Positions 8,727 to 16,985 of a stretch of DNA of 36,411 bases are shown here, piece by piece. A program made the translations under genes and the position numbers. Below the pieces are notes generated by a model, which saw only the letters and a list, made by a program, of their open reading frames with translations, ran no database searches and was not told where the DNA came from. The stretch comes from Pseudomonas putida. Its GTDB lineage: Bacteria; Pseudomonadota; Gammaproteobacteria; Pseudomonadales; Pseudomonadaceae. The DNA lies in NCBI RefSeq assembly GCF_028682175.1, contig NZ_JANHKS010000053.1:1-36411 (forward strand). Direction: 5' to 3'. The first letter of the stretch is position 1. Each line of letters begins with the position of its first letter.

Positions 8727-9167
8727 TCAACCTTCCAGGCGCTGTCCGAAGCTGACCGTCAGGCGGTTCCAGCTATTGACCGTGGAGATCAGCAGCGTCA
8801 GGTCTACCCGCTCGCTTTCACTGAAGTGCTCCGACAGCCAGGCATAGTCGCTGTCCGGTGCGTGGGTGTGGGCAATGCGGGTCACCACTTCGGTCCAGCC
8901 CAGGGCGGCCCGTTCGCGATCGCTGAACAGCGGCGATTCGCGCCAGACGGCCACCGCATAGAGCTTGCGTTCCGACTCACCCTGCAGGCTCGCCTCATGG
9001 GTGAAGCGATCCACCGACCAGGCACAGCCATTGAGCTGCGAGGTCCGCAGCTTGACCAGCGCCGCCAGCGTCGCATCCAGCGGCAAGCGGTTGACCGCCT
9101 GCTCCAGCGCCTGCATCGCCTTCATCGCCACGGGCGAGGCTTGGTGATAGTCGATTCGGGATGTCAT
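8727..9167 (-). CDS. AhpD-like paralogue with degenerate redox motif
   Basis: 146 residues, the same length as the protein at 6624-7064 and clearly paralogous along the whole length (start R-x-DY-x-x-ASP, LVKLR-S-QLN, FS-RERxALxW, ISTVNSWNRLTVSF). The redox motif is lost: Cys48 remains but the second cysteine is Ser51 and the histidine position is Phe55 (NGCAWSVDRF). It therefore cannot form the AhpD disulfide and may have a different or regulatory role. It converges with the MocR gene, whose stop is 12 bases away. Upstream CCAAT repeats match those of the intact paralogue. Confidence 0.85.
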   Translation of the reverse strand: MTSRIDYHQASPVAMKAMQALEQAVNRLPLDATLAALVKLRTSQLNGCAWSVDRFTHEASLQGESERKLYAVAVWRESPLFSDRERAALGWTEVVTRIAHTHAPDSDYAWLSEHFSESERVDLTLLISTVNSWNRLTVSFGQRLEG

Positions 9168-9222
9168 GGCCAGGTTCGCAATAAGAGTCAGGCTGCCAGC
9201 TTATGCCTGCCACGTGGCCTGC

Positions 9223-9258
9223 CCAATAACCAATACCTTGAAAGATCGGGAAACCAAT
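9223..9258. promoter_or_regulatory. Candidate MocR operator upstream of the second AhpD gene
   Basis: CCAAT at 9223-9227, 9230-9234 and 9254-9258, all in one orientation, 56-91 bases upstream of the start at 9167. Same pentamer and orientation relative to the target gene as at 7153-7182. Confidence 0.38.
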
Positions 9259-9288
9259 GCCGCGTCGGTCGCAAGATTCGGACAGCGG

Positions 9289-9317
9289 TTGCGGGCAGAA
9301 AAATGCAGTTGTATGAT
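9289..9317 (+). promoter_or_regulatory. Sigma-70 promoter of the semialdehyde dehydrogenase gene
   Basis: TTGCGG (9289-9294), a 17-base spacer and TATGAT (9312-9317, five of six to the -10 consensus). The -10 lies inside the operator-like sequence 9308-9327, a common repressor arrangement. Predicted transcription start near 9324. Confidence 0.5.
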
Positions 9318-9327
9318 GACTGTCAAC
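9308..9327. promoter_or_regulatory. Candidate GntR-type operator, shared with the symporter promoter
   Basis: GTTGTATGATGACTGTCAAC, with short inverted ends GTTG/CAAC. Over a 22-base alignment it matches the operator at 25644-25665 at 15 positions, including GTTGTA and GATGAC. It covers the -10 of the 9289-9317 promoter. No cognate regulator gene is visible nearby. Confidence 0.45.
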
Positions 9328-9419
9328 TTTACAATGCCCATCTCGGCATGGTCATTGTCGCCACGCTTGATGCACACTCACCGATTCCCTTTCAGGCCCG
9401 CGCCTGATCGATACGATCC

Positions 9420-9427
9420 AACAATAA
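9420..9427 (+). promoter_or_regulatory. Candidate Hfq/Crc catabolite-repression motif
   Basis: AACAATAA fits the Pseudomonas catabolite-activity motif AAnAAnAA exactly and lies directly before the Shine-Dalgarno AGGAG (9429-9433) of the gene starting at 9440. That position is where Hfq/Crc is known to block translation. Confidence 0.5.
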
Positions 9428-9439
9428 CAGGAGAAGCAG

Positions 9440-11023
9440 ATGCCTAACGTCCTCGGCCAGAACTTCATCGGCGGCGCCCGCAGCGGCCTCGGCGAAGCGC
9501 GCCACAAGAGCCTCGATGCCACCACTGGCGAAGCCCTGCCCTACGCCTTTCACCAGGCCACCGACGGCGAGATCGATGCCGCTGCCCTGGCTGCCAAAGA
9601 GGCATTCGGCGAATTCCGTCAGTTGAGCCCTGCCCGTCGCGCCGAGTTCCTTGACGCCATCGCCGACGAACTGGACGCCCTGGGCGATGATTTCGTGGCG
9701 CTGGTCTGCCAGGAAACGGCTCTGCCTGCCGGCCGTATCCAGGGTGAACGCGGTCGTACCAGCGGCCAGATGCGTCTGTTCGCCAAGGTACTGCGTCGCG
9801 GTGACTTCCTGGGTGCGCGCATCGACCTGGCCCTGCCAGAGCGCAAGCCACTGCCACGGGTTGACCTGCGCCAGCAGCGCCTGGGCGTCGGCCCGGTCGC
9901 CGTGTTCGGTGCCAGCAACTTCCCGCTGGCCTTCTCCACCGCCGGTGGTGACACCGCTTCTGCCCTGGCCGCCGGTTGCCCGGTCGTGGTCAAGGCCCAT
10001 AGCGGCCACATGGCCACGGCCGATCTGGTTGGCCAGGCCATCGTGCGCGCTGCCGAAAAAACCGGCATGCCAAAAGGCGTGTTCAACATGATCTTCGGCA
10101 GCGGCGTCGGTGAAGGCCTGGTCAAGCACCCGGCCATCAAGGCTGTCGGCTTCACCGGTTCCCTGCACGGCGGCGACGCCCTGTGCAAACTGGCGGCCGA
10201 CCGTCCTGAGCCCATCCCGGTGTTCGCCGAGATGTCCAGCATCAACCCGGTGGTTCTGCTGCCAGGTGCGCTGGCAGCCCGTGGCGCAGCCGTTGCTGGC
10301 GAGCTGGCGGCGTCGGTGGTCATGGGTGCAGGTCAGTTCTGCACCAACCCGGGCGTTGTGATCGGTATCGCTTCCCCTGCCCTGACCGCATTCACCGAGC
10401 AACTCAAGGAGCACATGGGTGGCCAGGCGCCGCAGACCATGCTCAACGAAGGCGGCCTGCGCAGCTACAGCAAAGGCGTACAGAAACTGCTGGCGCACCC
10501 GAGCGTCACCCACCTGGCCGGCAAACCGCAGGAAGGCCGTCAGGCTCAGGCGCAGCTGTTCAAGGCTGACGTGAGCATGCTGCTCAACGGCGACGAACTG
10601 CTGCAGGAAGAAGTATTCGGCCCGACCACGCTGCTGATCGAAGTGGCCGACGACGCCCAGCTCAAGGCCGCCCTGCAGGCCCTGCGTGGTCAACTGACCG
10701 CGACCCTGATCGGTGAAACCGCCGACCTGCAGAAGTACCAGTGGCTGGTGCCGGTGCTGGAAGAGAAAGTTGGCCGTATTCTGGTCAACGGCTACCCTAC
10801 TGGCGTCGAAGTCTGCGATGCGATGGTCCACGGCGGCCCATACCCGGCGACGTCCGACGCGCGCGGCACCTCTGTCGGCACCCTGGCCATCGACCGTTTC
10901 CTGCGCCCGGTGTGCTACCAGAACTACCCGGACAGCCTGCTGCCGGCGGCGCTGCAAAACGCCAACCCGCTGGGCCTCAAGCGCCTGGTCAACGGCGAAT
11001 GGAGCACCGACGTCATCGCTTGA
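9440..11023 (+). CDS. NADP-type aldehyde dehydrogenase, alpha-ketoglutaric semialdehyde dehydrogenase type
   Basis: 527 residues. Catalytic Cys301 in GAGQFCTNPG, general base Glu264 in VFAEMSSINP and Asn160 in FGASNFPLAF are all present. Length and these motifs match the alpha-ketoglutaric semialdehyde (2,5-dioxovalerate) dehydrogenases that finish the non-phosphorylative breakdown of glucarate, galactarate, arabinose or hydroxyproline, giving 2-oxoglutarate. The rest of such a pathway is not adjacent, so the exact substrate is inferred from the family. Start ATG at 9440 has AGGAG six bases upstream. The promoter, an overlapping operator and an AACAATAA motif suggest substrate induction plus catabolite repression. 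A terminator follows. Confidence 0.88.
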   Translation: MPNVLGQNFIGGARSGLGEARHKSLDATTGEALPYAFHQATDGEIDAAALAAKEAFGEFRQLSPARRAEFLDAIADELDALGDDFVALVCQETALPAGRIQGERGRTSGQMRLFAKVLRRGDFLGARIDLALPERKPLPRVDLRQQRLGVGPVAVFGASNFPLAFSTAGGDTASALAAGCPVVVKAHSGHMATADLVGQAIVRAAEKTGMPKGVFNMIFGSGVGEGLVKHPAIKAVGFTGSLHGGDALCKLAADRPEPIPVFAEMSSINPVVLLPGALAARGAAVAGELAASVVMGAGQFCTNPGVVIGIASPALTAFTEQLKEHMGGQAPQTMLNEGGLRSYSKGVQKLLAHPSVTHLAGKPQEGRQAQAQLFKADVSMLLNGDELLQEEVFGPTTLLIEVADDAQLKAALQALRGQLTATLIGETADLQKYQWLVPVLEEKVGRILVNGYPTGVEVCDAMVHGGPYPATSDARGTSVGTLAIDRFLRPVCYQNYPDSLLPAALQNANPLGLKRLVNGEWSTDVIA

Positions 11024-11047
11024 TGAACGTTGTGCGGCGCTGAAATG

Positions 11048-11083
11048 AAAACGGCGCGTCCTTGACCGGGCGCGCCGTTTTTT
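11048..11083 (+). terminator. Rho-independent terminator after the aldehyde dehydrogenase
   Basis: Stem AAAACGGCGCG (11048-11058) pairs with CGCGCCGTTTT (11071-11081) around a 12-base loop, followed by a T run. 25 bases after the stop codon. Confidence 0.88.
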
Positions 11084-11154
11084 CATGGGCGATTGCCAGC
11101 GCGGGCAGGCGCCTTTAGCATCGCCGCCTGCTCAAGTTTCCACGGAACCACACC

Positions 11155-11496
11155 ATGAACGACGAACTACAGATCATCGACCTTGAAGAAGGCACCGGCA
11201 AGGCGGCGGTCAAGGGCGCGCTGATTACCACGCAATACACCGGCACCCTGGAAGACGGCACCGTGTTCGATTCCTCATGGGAACGGGGCAAGCCGTTCCA
11301 GTGCGTGATTGGCACCGGGCGGGTGATCAAGGGCTGGGATCAGGGCCTGATGGGGATGAAAGTCGGCGGCAAACGCAAGCTGCTGGTTCCCGCGCACCTG
11401 GCCTACGGCGAACGGTCGATGGGCGCGCACATCAAGCCTCATTCGAACCTGATCTTCGAGATAGAATTGCTGGAAGTGCTGACGCGGGAGGATTGA
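11155..11496 (+). CDS. FKBP-type peptidyl-prolyl cis-trans isomerase
   Basis: 113 residues, a single FKBP domain without signal peptide, so probably cytoplasmic. The family signature is readable: YTGTLEDGTVFDSS (about 28-41), GRVIKGWDQGLMGMKVGGKRKL (about 55-76), PAHLAYGE (about 79-86) and FEIELLEV near the end. It catalyses proline isomerisation during protein folding. The ATG at 11155 gives the normal FKBP N-terminus (GTGKAAVKGALITTQYTG); the Shine-Dalgarno is weak. It stands alone between a terminator and a REP pair. Confidence 0.93.
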   Translation: MNDELQIIDLEEGTGKAAVKGALITTQYTGTLEDGTVFDSSWERGKPFQCVIGTGRVIKGWDQGLMGMKVGGKRKLLVPAHLAYGERSMGAHIKPHSNLIFEIELLEVLTRED

Positions 11497-11523
11497 CGCA
11501 CCTGCGTCGCCCTCAGAATCGCC

Positions 11524-11595
11524 CCCGCCGGCAAGCCGTGCTGCTACGTTAGTACGTACGACATCAATCCCGTAGCAGCACGGCTTGCCGGCGGG
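11524..11595. repeat. REP inverted pair
   Basis: CCCGCCGGCAAGCCGTGCTG... (11524-11548) and its exact 25-base reverse complement (11571-11595), 22 bases apart. It lies between the convergent FKBP and hybrid-kinase genes. Same family as 16-40 and 29231-29320. Confidence 0.93.
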
Positions 11596-11621
11596 AGCGT
11601 TCTTATAGGCGCCATCGCCCT

Positions 11622-14009
11622 TCAGCTTGCCACACCCACCCGCGCCAACACCCGCGCCAGTTTGCGCGCCAACTCCTCTTCCTTGTACGGCTTCTGCACG
11701 ATCAATTGCTGGTCGACGTCGAGGATGTCGATGTCGGCGAATCCGGTGATGAACATCACCGGCAATTCAGGGCGATCGCGCTTGAGCAGATCGGACAGTT
11801 CGGCGCCGGTCATGTTGGGCATGGCGAAGTCGGTGAGCACAAGATCAATGCCGCTGTCGACTTTCTTCAACGCATCATGGCCGCTATCGGCTTCCACCAC
11901 CGAGTAGCCCAGGGAGCTGAGCATCATCGAGGTCACCGAGCGCACGTCGGGGTCGTCGTCCACCAGCAGGATGGTGCGGTGCAGGTCGTCGGGCTCGGCG
12001 TGGCCGGGCATGTCCGACTGGCTGATGACCGGCACGGCGGTCTGCGCAATGCTCGGCAGGTAGACCTTGATGGTGGTGCCGGCATCCTGGGCGGTGTCGA
12101 TGCTCACCCCGCCGCCGGACTGCTTGGCGAAACCGAACACCTGGGCCAGCCCCAGCCCTGAGCCCTTGCCCACGGCCTTGGTGGTGAAGAAGGGTTCGAA
12201 GGCCTTGGCCAGCACCTCCTCGCTCATGCCGCAGCCCGAATCGCTGACCGACAGCACCACGTAGGCACCCGGATCAGGGTCTTCAGGCCGCTGCGGCAGG
12301 CGATAGACGATCTGGTTCCAGGTGCTCAGGCGCAATTGCCCGCCCGATGCCATGGCGTCCCGGGCGTTGATCGCCAAGTTCAGGATGATCATCTCGGTCT
12401 GGGTCGGATCGACCAGCGCGCTCCAGAGGTCATCGGCCAGGCTGGTTTCAACCCAGACGCTGCCTCCCAGGGCCCGCCCCAGCAGTTCGCGCATTCCGGC
12501 GATGGTGTCGTTGAGGTTCAACGCCACTGGCTCCAGGCGCTGACGCCGGGAGAACGACAATAACTGGCTGGTCAGCTTGGCACCGCGCTCACCGGCCTCG
12601 CGAATGTTCTGCAGACGCTGGGGCGATTTGGTGAACACGCCCTTTTCCAGGTCGCGTGTGAGAAAGTTGGCGCTGGTCAGGATCACTGTCAGCAGGTTGT
12701 TGAAGTCGTGGGCGACGCCTGCGGTCAGTTGCCCCACTACCTCAAGACGCTGCATCTGCTGCAAGGCCGCCTCGACCCGTTCGCGTTCGCGAATCTGGTC
12801 ACGCAAACGTTTGTTGGTCGCCGCCAGTTCATCCATCACCGCGCGCTCGCTGGTGATGTCGCGCACTGCGGCGTACATCAGGCCCTCGTCCGGCACGATG
12901 GTCCAGGACAGCCAGCGATAGCCGCCCTCGGCATGGCGCATGCGATTGACGAAGCGGGTGGTGACGTTGCCCTCGGCAACACTGGCGGTCTCGCGCAACG
13001 TCGCAGCGAGGTCATCCGGGTGAATCAAATCGCACAGCCCCTGTGCCGTGAATCCCGCACGTTTGAAGCCCAGCGTCGCTTCCCAGGCCGGGTTCAGGGC
13101 AATCGGCGTCATGTCCAGGCGCAATACGCCCAGCAATTCCCGGGACAGTTCCCAGGTGCGGTCGCGCTCACGGGTGCGCTGTACCACGCGCTCACTGAGG
13201 ATTTCATTGAGTTGCAGCAGCGCCTGGGAGGTGCGCTTGCGCTCGCTGATGTCCTGCATCACGCCAGTGAAGCGCACGCACTTGCCGTCCTCGAACAGCG
13301 AGCGCCCGTTGGAAAACACCCAGCGCTCCTCGGCGCCGTCGGTCACCAGGCGATGCTCGATCTGAAAGCCGGTGTCGGCGGTCAGCGCGGCCATGACCTT
13401 GCTCTGCAGCAGGTCGCGGTCGTCGGGATGGCAACGGGAGAACATGAACGCCATGCTGACCTGCGCCTCGGGAGGCAAGTCGTACAGAGTCTTGCAGCGC
13501 TCGTCCCAGAACAGGGTTTCGGTACGCGGGTCGTAGGTCCAGACGCCCATGTCCGCCGCTTCGATCGCCAGGTGGGCGCGCACTTCGGCGTCCTGCAGGG
13601 TCTGCTCGGCGCGCAGGCGCTTTTCCCGCTCGCGGACTTCGGAGACGGCGCGATTGACCGCCTTGGGCAGCATTTTCAGGTTCTGCTTGAGCACGTAGTC
13701 GATGGCGCCCATGCGCATCATCTCGACCGCGTGCTGCTCGCCGAAAATACCGGACAGAAAGATGAAAGGCGTCTGTGGCGACAACCGCAGCGCCGTGTTC
13801 AGCACCTCGCCGCCGGACGAGCCCGGTAACAGGTAGTCGCTCAGGATCAGGTCAAAGTCCTGGGCCAGCAACTCGCGCTCCACGTCCTGGTGCGTATACA
13901 CCAGGGTGGCGTCGATTGTCAGACCGCTGCTTTCCAGGGTCAGCAGCGTCAGTTCGGCGTCGTGCGGGCTGTCTTCGACCAACAGCAGTTTGAGGAGCGG
14001 TAGCGGCAT
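11622..14009 (-). CDS. Hybrid sensor histidine kinase (REC-PAS-PAS-HisKA-HATPase-REC)
   Basis: 795 residues, no membrane segment. Domains in order: receiver (about 6-125, Asp58 in LILSDYLLPG); two PAS domains (about 145-258 and 290-390); coiled coil; HisKA with His434 in TAGVAHDFNNLL; HATPase with NLAINARDAM, DSGCGM and GSGLGLAQVFGFAKQSGG (about 540-655); C-terminal receiver (about 679-790, Asp727 in LVLTDFAMP). The first receiver suggests it accepts phosphate from an upstream kinase. It is the third gene after bphP and the response regulator, 77 bases downstream of the latter, and so is probably in the light-sensing unit. The ATG at 14009 immediately precedes the receiver. Confidence 0.92.
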   Translation of the reverse strand: MPLPLLKLLLVEDSPHDAELTLLTLESSGLTIDATLVYTHQDVERELLAQDFDLILSDYLLPGSSGGEVLNTALRLSPQTPFIFLSGIFGEQHAVEMMRMGAIDYVLKQNLKMLPKAVNRAVSEVREREKRLRAEQTLQDAEVRAHLAIEAADMGVWTYDPRTETLFWDERCKTLYDLPPEAQVSMAFMFSRCHPDDRDLLQSKVMAALTADTGFQIEHRLVTDGAEERWVFSNGRSLFEDGKCVRFTGVMQDISERKRTSQALLQLNEILSERVVQRTRERDRTWELSRELLGVLRLDMTPIALNPAWEATLGFKRAGFTAQGLCDLIHPDDLAATLRETASVAEGNVTTRFVNRMRHAEGGYRWLSWTIVPDEGLMYAAVRDITSERAVMDELAATNKRLRDQIRERERVEAALQQMQRLEVVGQLTAGVAHDFNNLLTVILTSANFLTRDLEKGVFTKSPQRLQNIREAGERGAKLTSQLLSFSRRQRLEPVALNLNDTIAGMRELLGRALGGSVWVETSLADDLWSALVDPTQTEMIILNLAINARDAMASGGQLRLSTWNQIVYRLPQRPEDPDPGAYVVLSVSDSGCGMSEEVLAKAFEPFFTTKAVGKGSGLGLAQVFGFAKQSGGGVSIDTAQDAGTTIKVYLPSIAQTAVPVISQSDMPGHAEPDDLHRTILLVDDDPDVRSVTSMMLSSLGYSVVEADSGHDALKKVDSGIDLVLTDFAMPNMTGAELSDLLKRDRPELPVMFITGFADIDILDVDQQLIVQKPYKEEELARKLARVLARVGVAS

Positions 14010-14086
14010 GAATAGTCGTCAATAGAGTGAATCGGTCCGTGCCGCCCGGTCTTGCGCAGGCGGCATAGCCCAATCAGGTAAACCGA

Positions 14087-14548
14087 TCAGGACCCCGGAC
14101 GGCGCGTCAACCGCAGTGAGCCTGGCGGCGGCTCATTGAGAACGGCCCAGAAAACCCCGAGATCGGAGATTGCCGAGACGAATTCCTTGAATTCGACCGG
14201 CTTGACCACGTAAGCGTTCACTCCTAAAGAGTAGGCCCGTTGCAGGTCTGGCTCCTCACGCGAGGAGGTCAGCATGACCACCGGAATACTGCGCAGATCG
14301 TCACTCTCGCGGATGGCCTTGAGCACTTCGAGCCCGTCGAGTTTGGGCAACTTGAGGTCGAGCAACAGCACCGCCGGGTTGCCTGCCGCACGGTCCTGAT
14401 GCTGGTTGCGTCGGAACAGGTAATCCAGCGCCTCGGCACCGTCACGCAGAACGATCACTTCATTGGCAAGCTGGCTGCGCTCGAGGGCTACCAGGGTCAG
14501 CTCCAGGTCGTTGGGGTTGTCTTCGACCAGAAGAATGGGTTTGAGCAT
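14087..14548 (-). CDS. Single-domain response regulator (Rcp1-like) paired with the phytochrome
   Basis: 153 residues, a lone receiver domain with no output domain. Acidic pocket ILLVEDNPND, phosphoacceptor Asp64 in LLLDLKLPKLDG, MLTSSREEPD and the conserved Lys in YVVKPVEF are all present. This is the Rcp1/CheY-like type commonly encoded beside bacterial phytochromes and phosphorylated by them. It begins 19 bases after the bphP stop, with AAGGAG seven bases before the ATG at 14548, so the two are co-transcribed. Having no output domain, it should pass phosphate on or bind a partner; the downstream hybrid kinase is the nearest candidate. Confidence 0.92.
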   Translation of the reverse strand: MLKPILLVEDNPNDLELTLVALERSQLANEVIVLRDGAEALDYLFRRNQHQDRAAGNPAVLLLDLKLPKLDGLEVLKAIRESDDLRSIPVVMLTSSREEPDLQRAYSLGVNAYVVKPVEFKEFVSAISDLGVFWAVLNEPPPGSLRLTRRPGS

Positions 14549-14567
14549 TGGGCGTCTCCTTAGACAC

Positions 14568-16823
14568 TCAAAGGGATACAGTCAGGCTGCGCTTGGGCAG
14601 CGATACATAAAAAGTGGCGCCCTGGCCGGGCTCACTGTGGGCCCAGACCGTGCCGTCATGGCGCTCGATGATCCGCCGCACGCTGGCCAGGCCGATGCCG
14701 GTGCCTTCGAACTCTTCCATGCGGTGCAGGCGCTGGAACACGCCGAACAGCTTGCTGGCGTACTGCATGTCGAAACCCACGCCATTGTCGCGGATGTACA
14801 GCACCACCTGGCCGTCTTCCTCGTAGCTGCCGACCTCGATCAGGGCCGCGGACTCATTGCGGCTGTACTTGATGGCGTTGGACAGCAGGTTGCGCATCGC
14901 CAGGTGCAGGAACGCGGCATCGGCGATCACCACGGGCAAGGGCTCGGGAATGCTCCAGGTCAGGTTGCGGCCTTCGTAGTCGGGCTGCATCTCCCGGCGG
15001 ATCGCATCGACCATCGCGTTGAGGTCGACTTGCGAGTAGCGCATGGCCGAACGGCCCATCTGCGAGAAGCTCAGCAGGTTGTCCACCAGAGTGCCGGCAA
15101 AGCGCGCCGACTCGCCGATGTTTTCCAGAAAGCGCACGCCACGGTCGGAGAGCTTGCTGCCTTCGATATCACCCAGCAACTCAGCGTAGCCTGCAATGTG
15201 CCGCAGGGGCGCACGCAGATCATGGGACACGCTGTAGGAGAAGGCTTCAAGCTCCTTGTTGGATTTCTCCAGTTCTTCGGCCAGTGCGGCCATTTCCTCA
15301 GCCTTGCGCAGCACGATACCCAGCACCGCCGCGCGCATTTCGACCACGCCTTCGGTGTCCAGTTCGTCCCAGGGGCGCGAGAAGCCGCGCACGGTCTCCT
15401 GCCACAGGGCGAAGCTGTGACGGGGGCTCAAGGTGCCTGAATCATCGACGGATTTTTCAGGCTTGCCGGCCCAGTTCACGACCCGGGTCTGCTCGGGACG
15501 GAACCAGATGATGTAGTTCGAATGCAGCTCGGAAATCGCCATCGCCAGCACGCCGCTGACCGACTGGCTCAGTTGCGGCAACTGCGGGATGTCGCGGCCA
15601 ACGTTGTCGGACTGGAACACCTCGTGGGAGTCACGCTCGCTCAACCATTGGGTCAGGGCCTTGATCTGCTCGCGGTCGGGCGTGTCGCCGTAGACATCCA
15701 GCGTTGATTCGGAAATCACCGCCGCCCCGGTTGCACCCACGAACGCCAGCAGCACGTCGGGCATCGAACGCAGGCCGCCGATCACGCTGTCCAGGTCAGC
15801 CATCGCCGCCAGCATCTGCACGATCTGCCGGCGCAGGCTCAACATGCGCTGGGTCTTGGCCTGGGCTTCCTTGGTTTCGATCTGCAGGGACAGCACACTG
15901 CCCAGCAATTCGCAGGCGGTGCGGGTCTGGAAACTGACCGAACGCGGCAATGCGTGATGGCAGGAGATCAGCCCCCACAACTGCCCGCGCACCACGATGG
16001 AAATCGACATCGACGCCAACGTTTGCATGTTGCGCATGTACTGGAGGTGGACCGGCGATACGCTGCGCAGGGTCGCGAAACTGAGGTCCAGCGGCGCCCC
16101 CGTGACAGGGTTGTGCAGCGGCACCAGTGGCGATGCCTGGTAGTTGGCGTCTTCGATGACCCGAATCCGGTTGGCCACGTAGAGGGCGCGTGCCTGGGCT
16201 GGAATGTCGGTGGCCGGAAAGCTCAGGCCCAGGTAGCTCGGGTAATCCGCATCGGCGAGTTCGGCGTTGACCAGGCCGTTACCCTCGCCATCGAACCGAT
16301 AGGCCTTGACCCGGCCAAATCCCGTGATGCGCTTGACCTGCGCCACCGACCGCTGACAGAGCTGGTCGATGCTTTCGGCCTCGTTCATCTGGCTGATGAA
16401 GGTGCGCATCAGCGGGTAGACATTGCCGTAGGCCGAGGTCATGTCCCCTGAAGGCTCGAACTCGGCGATCAGTACCCGGTCGTGCCGGTGCGCCATCATC
16501 GCAACCGGCTGGCCAGCGCGGCCGCCGCTGCGAAACTTCACATCGCCGACATGAAACGGATTCTGGTCATCGTCATGCAGTGCGGCCAGGCGTTCGAGCA
16601 AGTGCTCGCAATCCTCGAACACGTCGGCAAGGCCGGCGCCGATCAAAGCCTGCGGCTCAAGCCCCAGCCAGGTCATGACGTTGGCGCTGACCTGGGCGAC
16701 GGTCATGCTCGCTTCGTCGATGACCAGCAGAAAACCTTGCGGCTGGATGCTGCCGGGAATCTGGATGGGCTCACGGGCGCAGTTGTCGATTGCGCTTTGG
16801 TGAAGTTCCTGGCTAAGGGTCAA
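14568..16823 (-). CDS. bphP: Bacteriophytochrome histidine kinase
   Basis: 751 residues: PAS (about 20-125), GAF (about 140-310), PHY (about 320-500), HisKA (His534 in SYSVSHDLRAPLRH), HATPase. Chromophore features are present: Cys15 in NCAREPIQIPGSIQ, the usual thioether site for biliverdin; SFPATDIP with Asp206; RSVSPVHLQYMRNM with His259; SCHH at 288-290; and the PHY tongue motif SPRHSFALWQETVRG. It should be a red/far-red light-switchable kinase. The start is TTG at 16823, with GGAGA seven bases upstream; this puts Cys15 at the family position, whereas the longer frame adds unrelated residues. Gln29 replaces the usual His of IQPHG. No heme oxygenase gene (bphO) is adjacent. Confidence 0.95.
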   Translation of the reverse strand: MTLSQELHQSAIDNCAREPIQIPGSIQPQGFLLVIDEASMTVAQVSANVMTWLGLEPQALIGAGLADVFEDCEHLLERLAALHDDDQNPFHVGDVKFRSGGRAGQPVAMMAHRHDRVLIAEFEPSGDMTSAYGNVYPLMRTFISQMNEAESIDQLCQRSVAQVKRITGFGRVKAYRFDGEGNGLVNAELADADYPSYLGLSFPATDIPAQARALYVANRIRVIEDANYQASPLVPLHNPVTGAPLDLSFATLRSVSPVHLQYMRNMQTLASMSISIVVRGQLWGLISCHHALPRSVSFQTRTACELLGSVLSLQIETKEAQAKTQRMLSLRRQIVQMLAAMADLDSVIGGLRSMPDVLLAFVGATGAAVISESTLDVYGDTPDREQIKALTQWLSERDSHEVFQSDNVGRDIPQLPQLSQSVSGVLAMAISELHSNYIIWFRPEQTRVVNWAGKPEKSVDDSGTLSPRHSFALWQETVRGFSRPWDELDTEGVVEMRAAVLGIVLRKAEEMAALAEELEKSNKELEAFSYSVSHDLRAPLRHIAGYAELLGDIEGSKLSDRGVRFLENIGESARFAGTLVDNLLSFSQMGRSAMRYSQVDLNAMVDAIRREMQPDYEGRNLTWSIPEPLPVVIADAAFLHLAMRNLLSNAIKYSRNESAALIEVGSYEEDGQVVLYIRDNGVGFDMQYASKLFGVFQRLHRMEEFEGTGIGLASVRRIIERHDGTVWAHSEPGQGATFYVSLPKRSLTVSL

Positions 16824-16894
16824 AACGGGGTCTCCTTCACCATCCGGCTCGCCTCGGGGGCGATCGCCAACGGTGGGTGCCTTTGCGTGGGCAC

Positions 16895-16922
16895 AGAATA
16901 AATTGGCGCAAACAGTATCAAA
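16895..16922 (-). promoter_or_regulatory. Possible sigma-70 promoter of the phytochrome unit
   Basis: On the minus strand, TTTGAT (16922-16917), 16-base spacer, TATTCT (16900-16895). It lies 72-99 bases upstream of the bphP start, in the only sizeable gap between the two signalling units. Matches are moderate. Confidence 0.35.
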
Positions 16923-16942
16923 TATCACACATGGGTGGTTGG

Positions 16943-16970
16943 TCGAAAACGTCGCAGCAACGCCTGCGAC
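16943..16970 (-). terminator. Possible terminator of the rsb-kinase operon
   Basis: Perfect stem GTCGCAG/CTGCGAC (16951-16957 with 16964-16970) and a six-base loop, followed on the minus strand by GTTTTCG. Sixteen bases after the hybrid-kinase stop. The T run is short, so termination may be partial. Confidence 0.45.
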
Positions 16971-16985
16971 ATGAATCCTGGCCGG

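Noticed and set aside
9392..11086. 564-codon minus-strand frame opposite the aldehyde dehydrogenase
   Set aside because: The plus-strand gene has all catalytic motifs, a promoter and a terminator; the antisense frame runs through the terminator and has no family features.
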